Assembly (NCBI RefSeq): GCF_030555055.1
Contig: NZ_JAMOAO010000001.1
Location: 3,596,001 to 3,660,000 of the forward strand
Length of the DNA: 64,000 nucleotides
Origin: Nocardiopsis sp. YSL2
Lineage (GTDB): Bacteria > Actinomycetota > Actinomycetes > Streptosporangiales > Streptosporangiaceae
Reading direction: 5' to 3'
Part shown: positions 51,928 to 61,687 of the stretch, in pieces
Layout of the letters: each line of letters starts with the position of its first letter
Numbering within the stretch: position 1 is the stretch's first letter
Position numbers and translations under genes: made by a program
Notes under the pieces: generated by a model
The model's input: only the letters and a program-made list of their open reading frames with translations
Databases searched by the model: none
Told to the model about the DNA's origin: nothing

Positions 51928-53304
51928 ATGACCGAGAGCAGGAACTACCGGCTGGTGCACGGTGGCGGGGACGAAGCGGAGATCCCGCACATCCTCATCG
52001 TCGGCGGTGGGTACCTCGGGATGTACACCGCGAGGCGACTGGAGAAGAAGCTCGGGACCGGCGAGGCGCGGATCACCGTCATCGACCCGAACTCCTACAT
52101 GACCTACCAGCCGTTCCTGCCCGAGACCGCGTCCGGCAACATCTCGCCCCGCCACGTCGTCGTCCCGCTGCGCAAGGTCTTCAACCGCGTGCGCGTCCTG
52201 GGCGGCCGGGTCGTCCGCATCGACCACGCCGACCGCACCGTCCGCTACGAGCCCAACGTCGGCGAGCCGGAGACCCTCCACTACGACCACATCGTGCTCG
52301 CGGCGGGCGCCGTCTCGCGCACCCTGCCCATCCCGGGCCTGGCCGAGTGCGGCATCGGCATCAAGACCGTGGAGGAGGCCACCTACCTCCGCAACCACGT
52401 GCTCAACCAGCTCGCCATCGCCGACTCCACCGACGACGAGGCCGTGCGCGCCAAGGCCCTGAACTTCGTGTTCGTCGGCGGCGGATTCGCCGGTGCCGAG
52501 GCCATCGCCGAGCTGGAGGACCTGGTCCGCGACGCGATCAGGATGTACAGCTCGATCGGGCTCGAGGACGTGCAGTTCTACCTCATCGAGGCCGCGGACA
52601 AGATCCTGCCCGAGGTCGGCCCGGAGGTCGGCACCAAGGCGCTGAACCAGCTGCGCCAGCGCGGCATCGACGTCCGGCTCAAGACCTTCCTGGAGTCGGC
52701 GGTCGACCAGCGCATCAAGCTCAGCGACGGCGCCGAGTTCGACGCGGGCACCCTGGTGTGGACCGCGGGCGTCAAGCCCAGCCCGGTCGTCGCCGCCAGC
52801 GACCTGCCCCTCGGACCCAAGGGCCACATCGACACCAGTGAGTTCCTCACCGTCAACGGTGTGGAGAACGCCTTCGCCGGCGGCGACAACGCCCAGGTGC
52901 CCGACGGCAACGGCGGCTTCTACCCGCCCAACGCCCAGAACGCGGTCCGCCAGGCCCCCGTGCTCGCCGACAACGTGATCGCGAGCCTGCGCAACGGCAA
53001 GCTCAAGGCCTACCGGCACAAGAACCTCGGCGCGGTCGCCGGGCTCGGTCTGCACAAGGGCGCCGCCCAGCTCTTCGGCAAGGTCAAGCTGAACGGCCGT
53101 CTGGCCTGGTACGCGCACCGCGCCTACCACCTGTTCGCGGTCCCGACCTTCAACCGCAAGATGCGCGTCCTGTCGGACTGGACGCTCGCCTTCTTCCTGC
53201 GCCGCGACTTCGCCGCTCTGCCGGAGATGGCCGAGCCCCGTCAGGCCTTCGCCGAGGCCAGCCAGCCGCAGGTCGAGGACGGGCAGCTGCGCCGGGTCAG
53301 CTGA
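51928..53304 (+). CDS. ndh: Type II NADH dehydrogenase (NDH-2)
   Basis: A 458-residue FAD enzyme that passes electrons from NADH to quinone without pumping protons. The FAD Rossmann motif is ILIVGGGYLGMYTARRLE near residue 20, and the NADH motif is NFVFVGGGFAGAEAIAELED near 185. The TYQPFLPETASGNISPRHVVVPLR segment, VWTAGVKPSPV and FAGGDNAQVPD match the family. The C-terminal part (WYAHRAYHLFAVPTFNRKMRVLSDWTLAFFL) is the membrane-associated helix. ATG 51928 has GGGCGG upstream; the frame stays open to 51748 but that part lies over the second Rex site. Rex control is expected. Confidence 0.96.
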   Translation: MTESRNYRLVHGGGDEAEIPHILIVGGGYLGMYTARRLEKKLGTGEARITVIDPNSYMTYQPFLPETASGNISPRHVVVPLRKVFNRVRVLGGRVVRIDHADRTVRYEPNVGEPETLHYDHIVLAAGAVSRTLPIPGLAECGIGIKTVEEATYLRNHVLNQLAIADSTDDEAVRAKALNFVFVGGGFAGAEAIAELEDLVRDAIRMYSSIGLEDVQFYLIEAADKILPEVGPEVGTKALNQLRQRGIDVRLKTFLESAVDQRIKLSDGAEFDAGTLVWTAGVKPSPVVAASDLPLGPKGHIDTSEFLTVNGVENAFAGGDNAQVPDGNGGFYPPNAQNAVRQAPVLADNVIASLRNGKLKAYRHKNLGAVAGLGLHKGAAQLFGKVKLNGRLAWYAHRAYHLFAVPTFNRKMRVLSDWTLAFFLRRDFAALPEMAEPRQAFAEASQPQVEDGQLRRVS

Positions 53305-53332
53305 CCCGGGGCCGCCGCGCGGCGCCACGCGA

Positions 53333-53370
53333 GAAACGACCGGTTTCCTTGGGAAGCCGGTCGTTTCGTG
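53333..53370 (+). terminator. ndh terminator
   Basis: A 16-bp stem (53333-53348 with 53352-53367, one G-T pair) with a TTG loop; GAAACGACCGG is the left arm start. It lies 28 bp after the ndh stop. Confidence 0.9.
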
Positions 53371-53417
53371 TCCCCATCCGGCCAAGCCGAACCAAAGTGG
53401 GCAATCGACCCGGCCGG

Positions 53418-53423
53418 TATGAT
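53418..53423 (+). promoter_or_regulatory. -10 element of the tRNA gene
   Basis: TATGAT lies six bases before the predicted mature 5' end, so transcription would begin near the first tRNA base. No good -35 is seen. Confidence 0.5.
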
Positions 53424-53429
53424 GGGCAC

Positions 53430-53503
53430 GCCCTCGTAGCCCAATGGAAGAGGCAGGCCCCCTAAAAGGGTCACAAGTGTCGGTTCGAGTCCGACCGGGG
53501 GTA
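53430..53503 (+). tRNA. Atypical tRNA-like gene, TAA at the anticodon position
   Basis: A cloverleaf is clear. The acceptor stem GCCCTCG pairs with CGGGGGT (two G-T pairs, one at 1:72). The D arm is GCC...GGC with AATGGAAGA. The T arm is GTCGG-TTCGAGT-CCGAC, perfect and with a canonical T loop. The anticodon stem GGCCC/GGGTC encloses CCTAAAA, placing TAA at 34-36. Two features are abnormal: C rather than T at 33, and a six-base variable region (ACAAGT), whereas tRNA-Leu(UAA) has a long variable arm. CCA is not encoded. Amino-acid identity is unassigned; it could be a real unusual tRNA or a decayed one. Confidence 0.7.
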
Positions 53504-53811
53504 CTCGGGGTGTGATCGGGGCGCTTGATGCCGGGGCCTTCGTCGTCGCTACTGCCTGGCTCGCAGGCTCGCCGGCGGCAGAGACTCCTCCTGCAGGCAC
53601 CGGCGCGCCCCTCACACCTGTGTTCTCTTTGGGCCTCCGCTCGTGCCCACACCGTCGCCCGCCGCCACCCTCAACGGACGCCTGCGGCGCGGTCCTTCCT
53701 GCTTTGGCCCGGACCAACCCCCCTGTGGTCCGGGCAGCCTGGACGGTCCACCTCCCACCCCTGCACACCCGCGGGCGGAACGGCCTGCAACGCCGCAGAC
53801 TCGTTGTGGGG
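53504..53811. other. 308-bp gap after the tRNA-like gene
   Basis: No gene, integrase remnant, att-like repeat of the tRNA 3' end or hairpin was noticed. Minus-strand frames through this region include the tRNA antisense and are spurious. Confidence 0.5.
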
Positions 53812-55719
53812 TCAGTGGTCGGGGAGCTGTTGCTCCATGAGGAGCTGGAGTTGCGTGAACAGCCGTTCTCCGGGGTCGGCCAGGTCGATCCCGCTGACGG
53901 CGGCGGCGCGGCGGACCCGGTAGCGCAGGGTGTTGGGGTGGATGTGCAGCCGCTCGGCGGCGGCTCGGGCGTCACCGAAGGCCTCCAGGTAGGCCAGCAG
54001 CGAGTGGACCAGGTCGGCGCCGCCCGCGCGGTCGTGCTCGACGAGGCGACTCACCCGGGGGTCGCGCAGCGACGGGTCCGCGCGCAGCTGGGCGAGTGTC
54101 TCGCTGATGAGCACACGCGAGCGCACGTCGGAGATGGTGGCCACGTCCCGGTCCAGGTCACGGCTCATCGCGTCGAGGACACGGTCGGCCTCGGCGCGCG
54201 AGTCGGGCACCTCGGCGAGGCTCTCCACGAGCGAACCCACGGCCGCCTGCACCTCCAGTCCGAGCGCGGCGCGTGCCGCGGCCACCGTCTTGCGGGTGAG
54301 CGCGAGCACCGACCGCTCCACGCCGCGCCACCCCTCGCGCGAGCGGGCCAGGTCGGGCAGCAGGACGTAGACCCGTCCCTGCAGCTCCGTGACCAGCGCG
54401 CTGCGACGATAGGCCGCGGTGTGCACCGACACCAGGTCGATGAGCTGGCGGCGGCGCAGCTCCCGTTCGGGCCGGTCCGGGCGCTCCTCGACATCCCGCT
54501 CGGTGAGCAGGAACGCCACCACCAGCGCCCCCCGGTCGGCGTGCACCTCCACCGTGTCGGCCAGGGCACTGGCATCGATGCGCCCCTCCAGCAGGCTCGA
54601 CAGCAGGTCCTCGCGCAGGCGCAGGCCGGCGCTGGCTTGGGTGCGCTGGCGGATCATCTGCAGCGCGGTCGTGCGGGCGGCGCCGAGCAGGGCCTCCTCG
54701 GCGTGCTCGGCCAGCGGCTCGGAGCCCTCCTGCACCCAGATCGTGCCCAGCGGCTGCCGGCCGGCGTGGATCCCGACCGCGAGCCGGCGGCGGATACCCA
54801 GCTCGGGGTGCTCGTCGATGCGGACGACCTCCTCGCCGGAGCGGAGCTTGGCGAAGACCCCCCACTCGCGCAGCAGCGCCAGATAGGGTTCGGGGCCCTG
54901 GCGGCCCAGCACCGACAGGCGGCGCAGCTCGTCGACCTCCGAGCCCGAGGAGTAGGCCAGCACCCGGCTCGCCGAGTCCTCGATGGCCACCAGGCCGCGG
55001 GTGATCTGGGCGATCGTCTGCGCCATGGAGAACAGGTCGCCGCTGGACTCGCCGACGTCGGCCGTCACGTTCAGCCGGGCGTCGTCGACGATGCTCTGGC
55101 ACACCGACTGCAGCTGGTCCCAGCGCACCTCGGGACGCACCGACAGCAGCGCGATCCCCGCCTCCTGCGCCTCCGTGCGCAGAGCGCGCATCTCATCGAC
55201 GGCCTTGGCCCGCATCGCGCGCCCGGCCCTGGCCCCGGAGGAGGGGCCACCGCCGTAGGCATCCGACCCGGAGGCGGGCCCCCGACCCTCCGCGAAGCGG
55301 CCCAGGGGCGAGGGAGGGCGACGCGTGGGAGGCGGCAGGACCTCCTCGGGGGGCGTGTGGGCGCTCGTCTTGACCGCGACGGCCGTGGCCCCCTGCTCGG
55401 CCAGCGCCCGGATCGGCCGCCGCGCCGCCGTTCCGCGCACCCCGATCAGCAGCACCAGGTCCCCGGACCGCGCCTCCGAGGGGTCCTCCGGATCCACGAT
55501 GACGACGTTGTCCACCTGAACATCGAGACCGAGCGGTGCCGCGGCCACGTCGACGACCGGGTCACCGAGGGCCAGCAGCAGCCTGCGCAGCGGTAGACCC
55601 GGGTTGTCCTGGTCCTCGGATTCCGAATGACCAGGAACGATGGCGGACCCGGCGTCGGACGTGTGTGACGGGCCAGACTGCGGGTGATGCGGGCTGGGTC
55701 GTGGGGCATCAGTACTCAT
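53812..55719 (-). CDS. PucR-family transcriptional regulator of proline catabolism (putative)
   Basis: A 635-residue regulator. Residues about 30-110 are the PucR N-terminal domain (PLRRLLLALGDPVVDVAAAPLGLDVQVDNVVIVDPED). A GGDEF-like/CdaR middle domain extends to about 480. The C-terminal helix-turn-helix is LLAYLEAFGDARAAAERLHIHPNTLRYRVRRAAAVSG. PucR-type proteins next to pruA-putA (PruC in mycobacteria, PutR in Streptomyces) control proline oxidation, and this gene is divergent from pruA by 141 bp. ATG 55719 is the chosen start; it falls inside the palindrome ACTCATATGAGT. A longer frame adds 23 residues. Confidence 0.88.
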   Translation of the reverse strand: MSTDAPRPSPHHPQSGPSHTSDAGSAIVPGHSESEDQDNPGLPLRRLLLALGDPVVDVAAAPLGLDVQVDNVVIVDPEDPSEARSGDLVLLIGVRGTAARRPIRALAEQGATAVAVKTSAHTPPEEVLPPPTRRPPSPLGRFAEGRGPASGSDAYGGGPSSGARAGRAMRAKAVDEMRALRTEAQEAGIALLSVRPEVRWDQLQSVCQSIVDDARLNVTADVGESSGDLFSMAQTIAQITRGLVAIEDSASRVLAYSSGSEVDELRRLSVLGRQGPEPYLALLREWGVFAKLRSGEEVVRIDEHPELGIRRRLAVGIHAGRQPLGTIWVQEGSEPLAEHAEEALLGAARTTALQMIRQRTQASAGLRLREDLLSSLLEGRIDASALADTVEVHADRGALVVAFLLTERDVEERPDRPERELRRRQLIDLVSVHTAAYRRSALVTELQGRVYVLLPDLARSREGWRGVERSVLALTRKTVAAARAALGLEVQAAVGSLVESLAEVPDSRAEADRVLDAMSRDLDRDVATISDVRSRVLISETLAQLRADPSLRDPRVSRLVEHDRAGGADLVHSLLAYLEAFGDARAAAERLHIHPNTLRYRVRRAAAVSGIDLADPGERLFTQLQLLMEQQLPDH

Positions 55720-55725
55720 ATGAGT
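55714..55725. promoter_or_regulatory. 12-bp palindrome over the pucR start codon
   Basis: ACTCATATGAGT is perfectly symmetric and lies between pucR and pruA. It could be a regulator site, but a palindrome this short can arise by chance. Confidence 0.3.
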
Positions 55726-55860
55726 CCCATTTTGTCCTAGCGAACAAATAAGGCGGGCAAAGAGTGGCCTGCCCCACAAGGTTCGCACGGCCTTGGTCTG
55801 AGAGCGTTGAGTCAGCCCAACCCTGCTTCACTCAGGGACATTCTTTTCAGGGAGGTGCCC

Positions 55861-57486
<1,626 letters not shown>

Positions 57487-57632
57487 CTCCCGGTCCGCGC
57501 CCCCTCGGGCCACTGAGGGGGCGCACCACATCACCCCCCGAGGAATCCACCGGTGCGACCGGGCAGATCCCCGGCCCCGCCACTTCACCGCCCGCGCTGA
57601 CCGACCGGTTCGCGCATGTCTTCTTCGAGGTC

Positions 57633-58562
57633 TCCATGCTTCGCAAGCCACTGCTGCTCGCGGCCCGGTCCGCGACCTGCCGCACCATCGTCGAGCGCAC
57701 GCCCCTGACCCGTGGCCTGGTCCACCGGTTCGTGGCGGGATCCACCCTCGACGAGGCTCTGCCCGCCGTCGCGAACCTGGCGCAGGACCGCTACATCACC
57801 CTGGACTTCCTCGGCGAGGACACCACCGACCTGGCGCAGGCCACGGCGACGGTGACCGCCTACCAGGACCTGCTGGCCGCCTTGGGCGAGGCCGGTCTGG
57901 GCGACCGGGCCGAGGTGTCGGTCAAGCTCTCGGCGGTGGGCCAGTTCCTCAGCGCCGACGGTGAGAAGATCGCCCTCGACAACGCGCGCCGCATCGCCGA
58001 GGCGGCGGCGGCGATCGGCACCACGGTGACCCTCGACATGGAGGACCACACCACCACCGACTCCACGCTGGGCATCCTGCGCGAGCTGCGCGAGGACTTC
58101 CCGTCCGTGGGCGCGGTGCTCCAGGCCTACCTGCACCGCACCGAGGCGGACTGCCGCGACCTCAGCGGCGCCGGTTCGCGCGTGCGCCTGTGCAAGGGCG
58201 CCTACGACGAGCCCGCCTCCGTGGCCTTCCGCGAGAAGGCCGAGGTGGACAAGGCGTACGTGCGTGCGCTGCGTGTGCTCATGGAGGGCGACGGCTACCC
58301 GATGGTGGCCACCCACGACCCGCGCATGGTCGCGATCGCCGGTGAGCTGGCGGCGGCCAACGGCCGTTCCGCGGACGACTACGAGTACCAGATGCTCTAC
58401 GGGATCCGGGACGCCGAGCAGGTCCGCCTCGCCGCGGAGGGCAAGCGCATGCGCGTCTACGTGCCCTACGGCGACGAGTGGTACGGCTACTACATGCGCC
58501 GCCTGGCCGAGCGTCCGGCGAACATGCTGTTCCTGGCCCGGTCGGTCATCTCACGGAACTGA
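57633..58562 (+). CDS. putA: Proline dehydrogenase
   Basis: A 309-residue monofunctional FAD-dependent enzyme oxidising proline to P5C and passing electrons to the respiratory chain. The TIM-barrel motifs are VSVKLSAVGQFL, VTLDMEDHTTTDSTL, VLQAYLHRTEADCRDL, RLCKGAYDEPASVAF, MVATHDPRMVAIA and YEYQMLYGIRDAEQVRLAAEGKRMRVYVPYG. They include the flavin and proline contacts (the RxxR-type end YYMRRLAERPANM). ATG 57633 has GAGG upstream. Together with pruA it forms a two-enzyme operon under the adjacent PucR-family regulator. A perfect hairpin follows. Confidence 0.96.
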   Translation, partial: SMLRKPLLLAARSATCRTIVERTPLTRGLVHRFVAGSTLDEALPAVANLAQDRYITLDFLGEDTTDLAQATATVTAYQDLLAALGEAGLGDRAEVSVKLSAVGQFLSADGEKIALDNARRIAEAAAAIGTTVTLDMEDHTTTDSTLGILRELREDFPSVGAVLQAYLHRTEADCRDLSGAGSRVRLCKGAYDEPASVAFREKAEVDKAYVRALRVLMEGDGYPMVATHDPRMVAIAGELAAANGRSADDYEYQMLYGIRDAEQVRLAAEGKRMRVYVPYGDEWYGYYMRRLAERPANMLFLARSVISRN

Positions 58563-58608
58563 CACCGGCACGGCGCCGCCGGGCGAGGGCGGACAGCGGC
58601 AACAGACG

Positions 58609-58646
58609 GGTGGGCCCGGGTCCAGGGGGATGGACCCGGGCCCACC
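58609..58646 (+). terminator. pruA-putA terminator
   Basis: A perfect 16-bp inverted repeat (58609-58624 and 58631-58646) with a six-base G-rich loop, 46 bp after the putA stop. Confidence 0.88.
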
Positions 58647-58741
58647 GTGTCCCAACGGTGACCCTGGGCCCGGAACCCCCGTGTGGGGGCCGTACGTTAC
58701 CTTGTGGGCAGCAATCCACGCGTGAAAGGCCATTACTAGAC

Positions 58742-59665
58742 ATGCGGATGCGGAGTTCCAACCCCGTCCTCAAGCGGGCTCTTCAGCAGTCCGGCCGAGC
58801 CGGACAGGGCTACGGCCAGCCGGGTTACGGTCAGCAGGGCTATGCGCAGCCGGGGTACGGACAGCCGTACCCGCAGTCCGGCTACCCCCAGCAGGGATAC
58901 GGCCAGCCCTCTCCCCAGCAGGGCTACCCGGCCGCTCCGGCGCAGGGGGTCGGCGGCGGGCGCATGACCATCGACGACGTCGTCATGCGTACGGGCATGA
59001 CGCTCGGCGTCGTCGTCCTGTTCGCCGTCATCAACTACTTCCTCTTCCAGGGCAGCCCGGGTCTCGCCCTCGGCCTGACCCTGTTGGGCGCGCTCGGCGG
59101 CCTGGTCCTCGGCCTGGTCATCGCGTTCAAGCAGAGCACCAACCCGGGGCTGATCCTCACCTACGCGGGTCTCGAGGGCCTGCTCGTCGGCGGCTTCTCG
59201 GCCCTCCTGGCGTGGCAGCTCGAGGCGAGCACCGGTGAGGCCGGCGCGGGCGGCTCGCTCGTGACGCAGGCGGTCATCGGTACCGTCGCGGTCTTCGGTG
59301 TGATGCTCGCGCTGTACAAGTTCCGCGTCATCAAGGTGACGGACGGCTTCGTCAAGGCCGTCAGCTTCGCCGTGCTCGGCGCGGCCGCGCTGATGCTGGT
59401 CAACTTCGTGCTCAGCTTCTTCATCAGCGGCGGCCTCGGTCTGCGTGAGCCCAGCTTCCTGGGCCTGGGGGTCAGCCTGGTCTTCGTCGTCATCGCGGCG
59501 CTGACCCTGGCCATCGAGTTCCGCGGGATCGAGGAGGGCGTGCAGGCGGGCATCCCCGACAAGTTCGCCTGGCAGTTCGCCTTCGGTCTGACCGTCTCCC
59601 TGGTCTGGCTCTACATCGAGATCCTGCGCCTGCTCTGGATCCTCAAGACGATCTTCGCCGAGTAG
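58742..59665 (+). CDS. Bax inhibitor-1/YccA family membrane protein with Gly-Tyr-Gln-Pro repeats
   Basis: A 307-residue protein. Residues 20-66 are a low-complexity head of YGQPGYGQQGYAQPGYGQPY-like repeats. Seven transmembrane segments follow from about 78 to 300, with the Bax1-I signature MTIDDVVMRTGMTLGVVVLFAVI and AIEFRGIEEGVQAGIPDKFAWQFAFGLTVSLVWLYIEILRLLWIL. BI-1/YccA proteins interact with FtsH-type proteases or conduct calcium; here the role is unknown. The GYGQP head is typical of actinobacterial members and may self-associate, which is inference. ATG 58742 has GAAAGG upstream. Confidence 0.94.
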   Translation: MRMRSSNPVLKRALQQSGRAGQGYGQPGYGQQGYAQPGYGQPYPQSGYPQQGYGQPSPQQGYPAAPAQGVGGGRMTIDDVVMRTGMTLGVVVLFAVINYFLFQGSPGLALGLTLLGALGGLVLGLVIAFKQSTNPGLILTYAGLEGLLVGGFSALLAWQLEASTGEAGAGGSLVTQAVIGTVAVFGVMLALYKFRVIKVTDGFVKAVSFAVLGAAALMLVNFVLSFFISGGLGLREPSFLGLGVSLVFVVIAALTLAIEFRGIEEGVQAGIPDKFAWQFAFGLTVSLVWLYIEILRLLWILKTIFAE

Positions 59666-59706
59666 CGTCACCGTCGGCCCGCGTGAGTGCGGGCGGAGGA
59701 CGGACA

Positions 59707-59750
59707 GGGCCGCCCCCGGGAGACACATCCCCGGGGGTGGCCCTTCGTCC
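59707..59750 (+). terminator. Terminator after the Bax1-I gene
   Basis: A 14-bp inverted repeat with one G-T pair (GGGCCGCCCCCGGG at 59707-59720, partner at 59730-59743) and a nine-base loop, followed by TTCGTCC. Confidence 0.8.
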
Positions 59751-59779
59751 GTGCGGCTGCGGTGACGTTCGGGTCGCGC

Positions 59780-60031
59780 TCAGGCCCCTTCGGGACGCGG
59801 GGCGGGGATGGATCGGTTCCTGCGGCGGCGGTCGTGCTCCGTGACGATGGCCTGCGCGTACCACTGGGGCAGACCGTACTCGTCGGCGAGCCAGGTGGAC
59901 CGGTCCGAGCAGCGGACCAGCCCGGGGCCCTTGTCGAGAGCGTTGAACCACTCGTGGAGTCCTCGGCCGGTGACGGCCGGGATGCGTTCGATGAGCTTTG
60001 CGTGGATCTCCGGCGAGTGGGTAACCGACAT
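59780..60031 (-). CDS. DUF4287 domain-containing protein
   Basis: An 83-residue soluble protein matching the short DUF4287 family (IHAKLIERIPAVTGRGLHEWFNALDKGPGL, then STWLADEYGLPQWYAQAIVTEHDRRR). The family is uncharacterised. ATG 60031 is chosen because GGAGG lies seven bases upstream; an ATG 33 bases earlier lacks a site. A basic tail (RRRRNRSIPAPRPEGA) ends it. It is monocistronic, between terminators. Confidence 0.85.
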   Translation of the reverse strand: MSVTHSPEIHAKLIERIPAVTGRGLHEWFNALDKGPGLVRCSDRSTWLADEYGLPQWYAQAIVTEHDRRRRNRSIPAPRPEGA

Positions 60032-60272
60032 AGGCACCTCCGGCAGTGCGTTGGCGAATGGCACTTATCTGTGACCCTGCATCAGGATCACGGTTTGGAC
60101 AAGCCCCGGCCACCAGCTTTTACCTTGCAGGTGGGAGATCGTTGGTTCAGACGGTGTAGTGCGGCGCACGGCGGCACGGATCCGGGGGTTCGGTGTGTCG
60201 CGCGACGAACCGCATCGAACCGGGACGCGAATGCCGAGCGCGCCGGACCCGGAAACGGCCGCGTACGCGCCG
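60032..60272. other. Gap between DUF4287 gene and thiolase terminator
   Basis: No gene recognised. It probably holds the DUF4287 promoter on the minus strand (a TATCTG-like region near 60065), but no clear pair of hexamers is visible. Confidence 0.35.
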
Positions 60273-60306
60273 CGGGGCCCGGCGCGCGAGTGCGCACCGG
60301 GCCCCG
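60273..60306 (-). terminator. Thiolase terminator
   Basis: A perfect 10-bp inverted repeat (CGGGGCCCGG at 60273-60282, complement at 60297-60306) with extra inner pairing (CGCGC/GCGC), 26 bp past the thiolase stop. Confidence 0.75.
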
Positions 60307-60332
60307 ACGTGTGCCGTGTCCGACGAGCGGGA

Positions 60333-61553
60333 CTAGCTCAGTCGCTCGAAGACGGCCGCCATGCCCTGGCCGCCGCCCACGCACATGGTCTCCAGACCGA
60401 AGGTCTTGTCGTGGAAACGCAGGCCGTTCAGGAGCGTGCCGGTGATGCGCGCGCCCGTGCTGCCGAACGGGTGGCCGACGGCGATGGCGCCGCCGTTGAC
60501 GTTGAGCTGGCCGTCGATGTCGATGCCCAGCTGGTCGGCGGAGGGCAGCACCTGGGCGGCGAACGCCTCGTTGATCTCGACCAGGTCGATGTCGCCGATG
60601 GCCATGTTGGCGCGCGCCAGGGCCTGCTTGGAGGCCTCGACGGGGCCCAGGCCCATGATCTCGGGGCTCAGTCCGGTGACGCCGGTGGAGACGATGCGGG
60701 CCAGCGGGGTCAGGCCCAGCTGGGCGGCCTTGGTGTCGCTCATGATGACGACCGCGGAGGCGCCGTCGTTGAGCGGGCAGGCGTTGCCCGCGGTGACCGT
60801 GCCGTCGGGGCGGAACACCGGCTTGAGGCCGGAGACCTTCTCGTAGGTGGTGCCGCGGCGGATGCCGTCGTCGGTGCTGACCACGGTGCCGTCGGGGAGG
60901 GTCACCGGGGTGATCTCGCGCTCCCAGAAGCCGTTGTCCAGGGACTTCTCGGCGAGGTTCTGGGAGCGGACCGCGAACTCGTCCTGGCGCTGGCGCGAGA
61001 TCCCGGTGATCTGGGCGACGTTCTCCGCCGTCTGGCCCATGGCGATGTAGGCGTCGGGCAGGGCGCCGTTCTCGCGGGGGTCGGTCCAGGCCTCGGCGCC
61101 GCCCTCGGCGCGCTTGACGGTGCGGGCCTTGGCGTCGTCGAAGAGCGGGTTCTCGTTCTCCGGGTTGTCGCTGCTGCCGTTGGCGAAGCGGCTGACCGTC
61201 TCCACGCCGGCGGAGACGAACACGTCGCCCTCGCCCGCCTTGATCGCGTGGTAGGCCATCCGGGTGGTCTGGAGGGAGGAGGAGCAGTACCGGGTGACGG
61301 TCGTGCCGGGCACGGTGTCCAGACCGAGCTGGACGGCGACGATGCGGGCCAGGTTGAAGCCCTGCTCGCCGCCGGGCAGACCGCAGCCGAGCATGAGGTC
61401 GTCGATCTGCTTGGGGTCGAGCTCGGGCACCTTGGCCAGCGCGGCGCCGACGATCTGCGCGGTGAGGTCGTCCGGGCGCAGGTCCTTGAGCGAGCCCTTG
61501 AAGGCGCGGCCGATCGGGGAGCGTGCTGTGGCGACGATGACTGCTTCGGGCAT
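60333..61553 (-). CDS. fadA: Acetyl-CoA C-acyltransferase (thiolase)
   Basis: A 406-residue type II thiolase. Acyl-accepting Cys90 lies in VTRYCSSSLQTTRMA, the catalytic His in GGAIAVGHPFGSTGAR, and the second Cys in TMCVGGGQGMAAVFE. NEAFAAQVLPSADQLG and VSAGVETVSRF also match. It cleaves 3-ketoacyl-CoA with CoA in beta-oxidation, or makes acetoacetyl-CoA in reverse. The neighbourhood (SGNH hydrolase, then cbs) matches the mycobacterial fadA3 locus, so a degradative role is favoured. ATG 61553 is the start. Confidence 0.95.
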   Translation of the reverse strand: MPEAVIVATARSPIGRAFKGSLKDLRPDDLTAQIVGAALAKVPELDPKQIDDLMLGCGLPGGEQGFNLARIVAVQLGLDTVPGTTVTRYCSSSLQTTRMAYHAIKAGEGDVFVSAGVETVSRFANGSSDNPENENPLFDDAKARTVKRAEGGAEAWTDPRENGALPDAYIAMGQTAENVAQITGISRQRQDEFAVRSQNLAEKSLDNGFWEREITPVTLPDGTVVSTDDGIRRGTTYEKVSGLKPVFRPDGTVTAGNACPLNDGASAVVIMSDTKAAQLGLTPLARIVSTGVTGLSPEIMGLGPVEASKQALARANMAIGDIDLVEINEAFAAQVLPSADQLGIDIDGQLNVNGGAIAVGHPFGSTGARITGTLLNGLRFHDKTFGLETMCVGGGQGMAAVFERLS

Positions 61554-61687
61554 GGTCTTGGTCCCTGTCGGTGTGGAGTGCGGCCGCGCCGGGCGGACGT
61601 TCGGCCTCGTACGTCTGTGCGTGCCCCGGCCGTCCCGAACGCTGGTGCCTCGCGTGACTGGCCACGGCACGTCTTGTTACTGCCCAG

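Noticed and set aside
53430-53811. Integrated element at the tRNA-like gene
   Set aside because: No integrase and no repeat of the tRNA 3' end were seen downstream.
53241-53975. Minus-strand frame with VGLEPTLVTLLGG
   Set aside because: That peptide arises from reading across the tRNA gene in antisense, a common annotation artefact.
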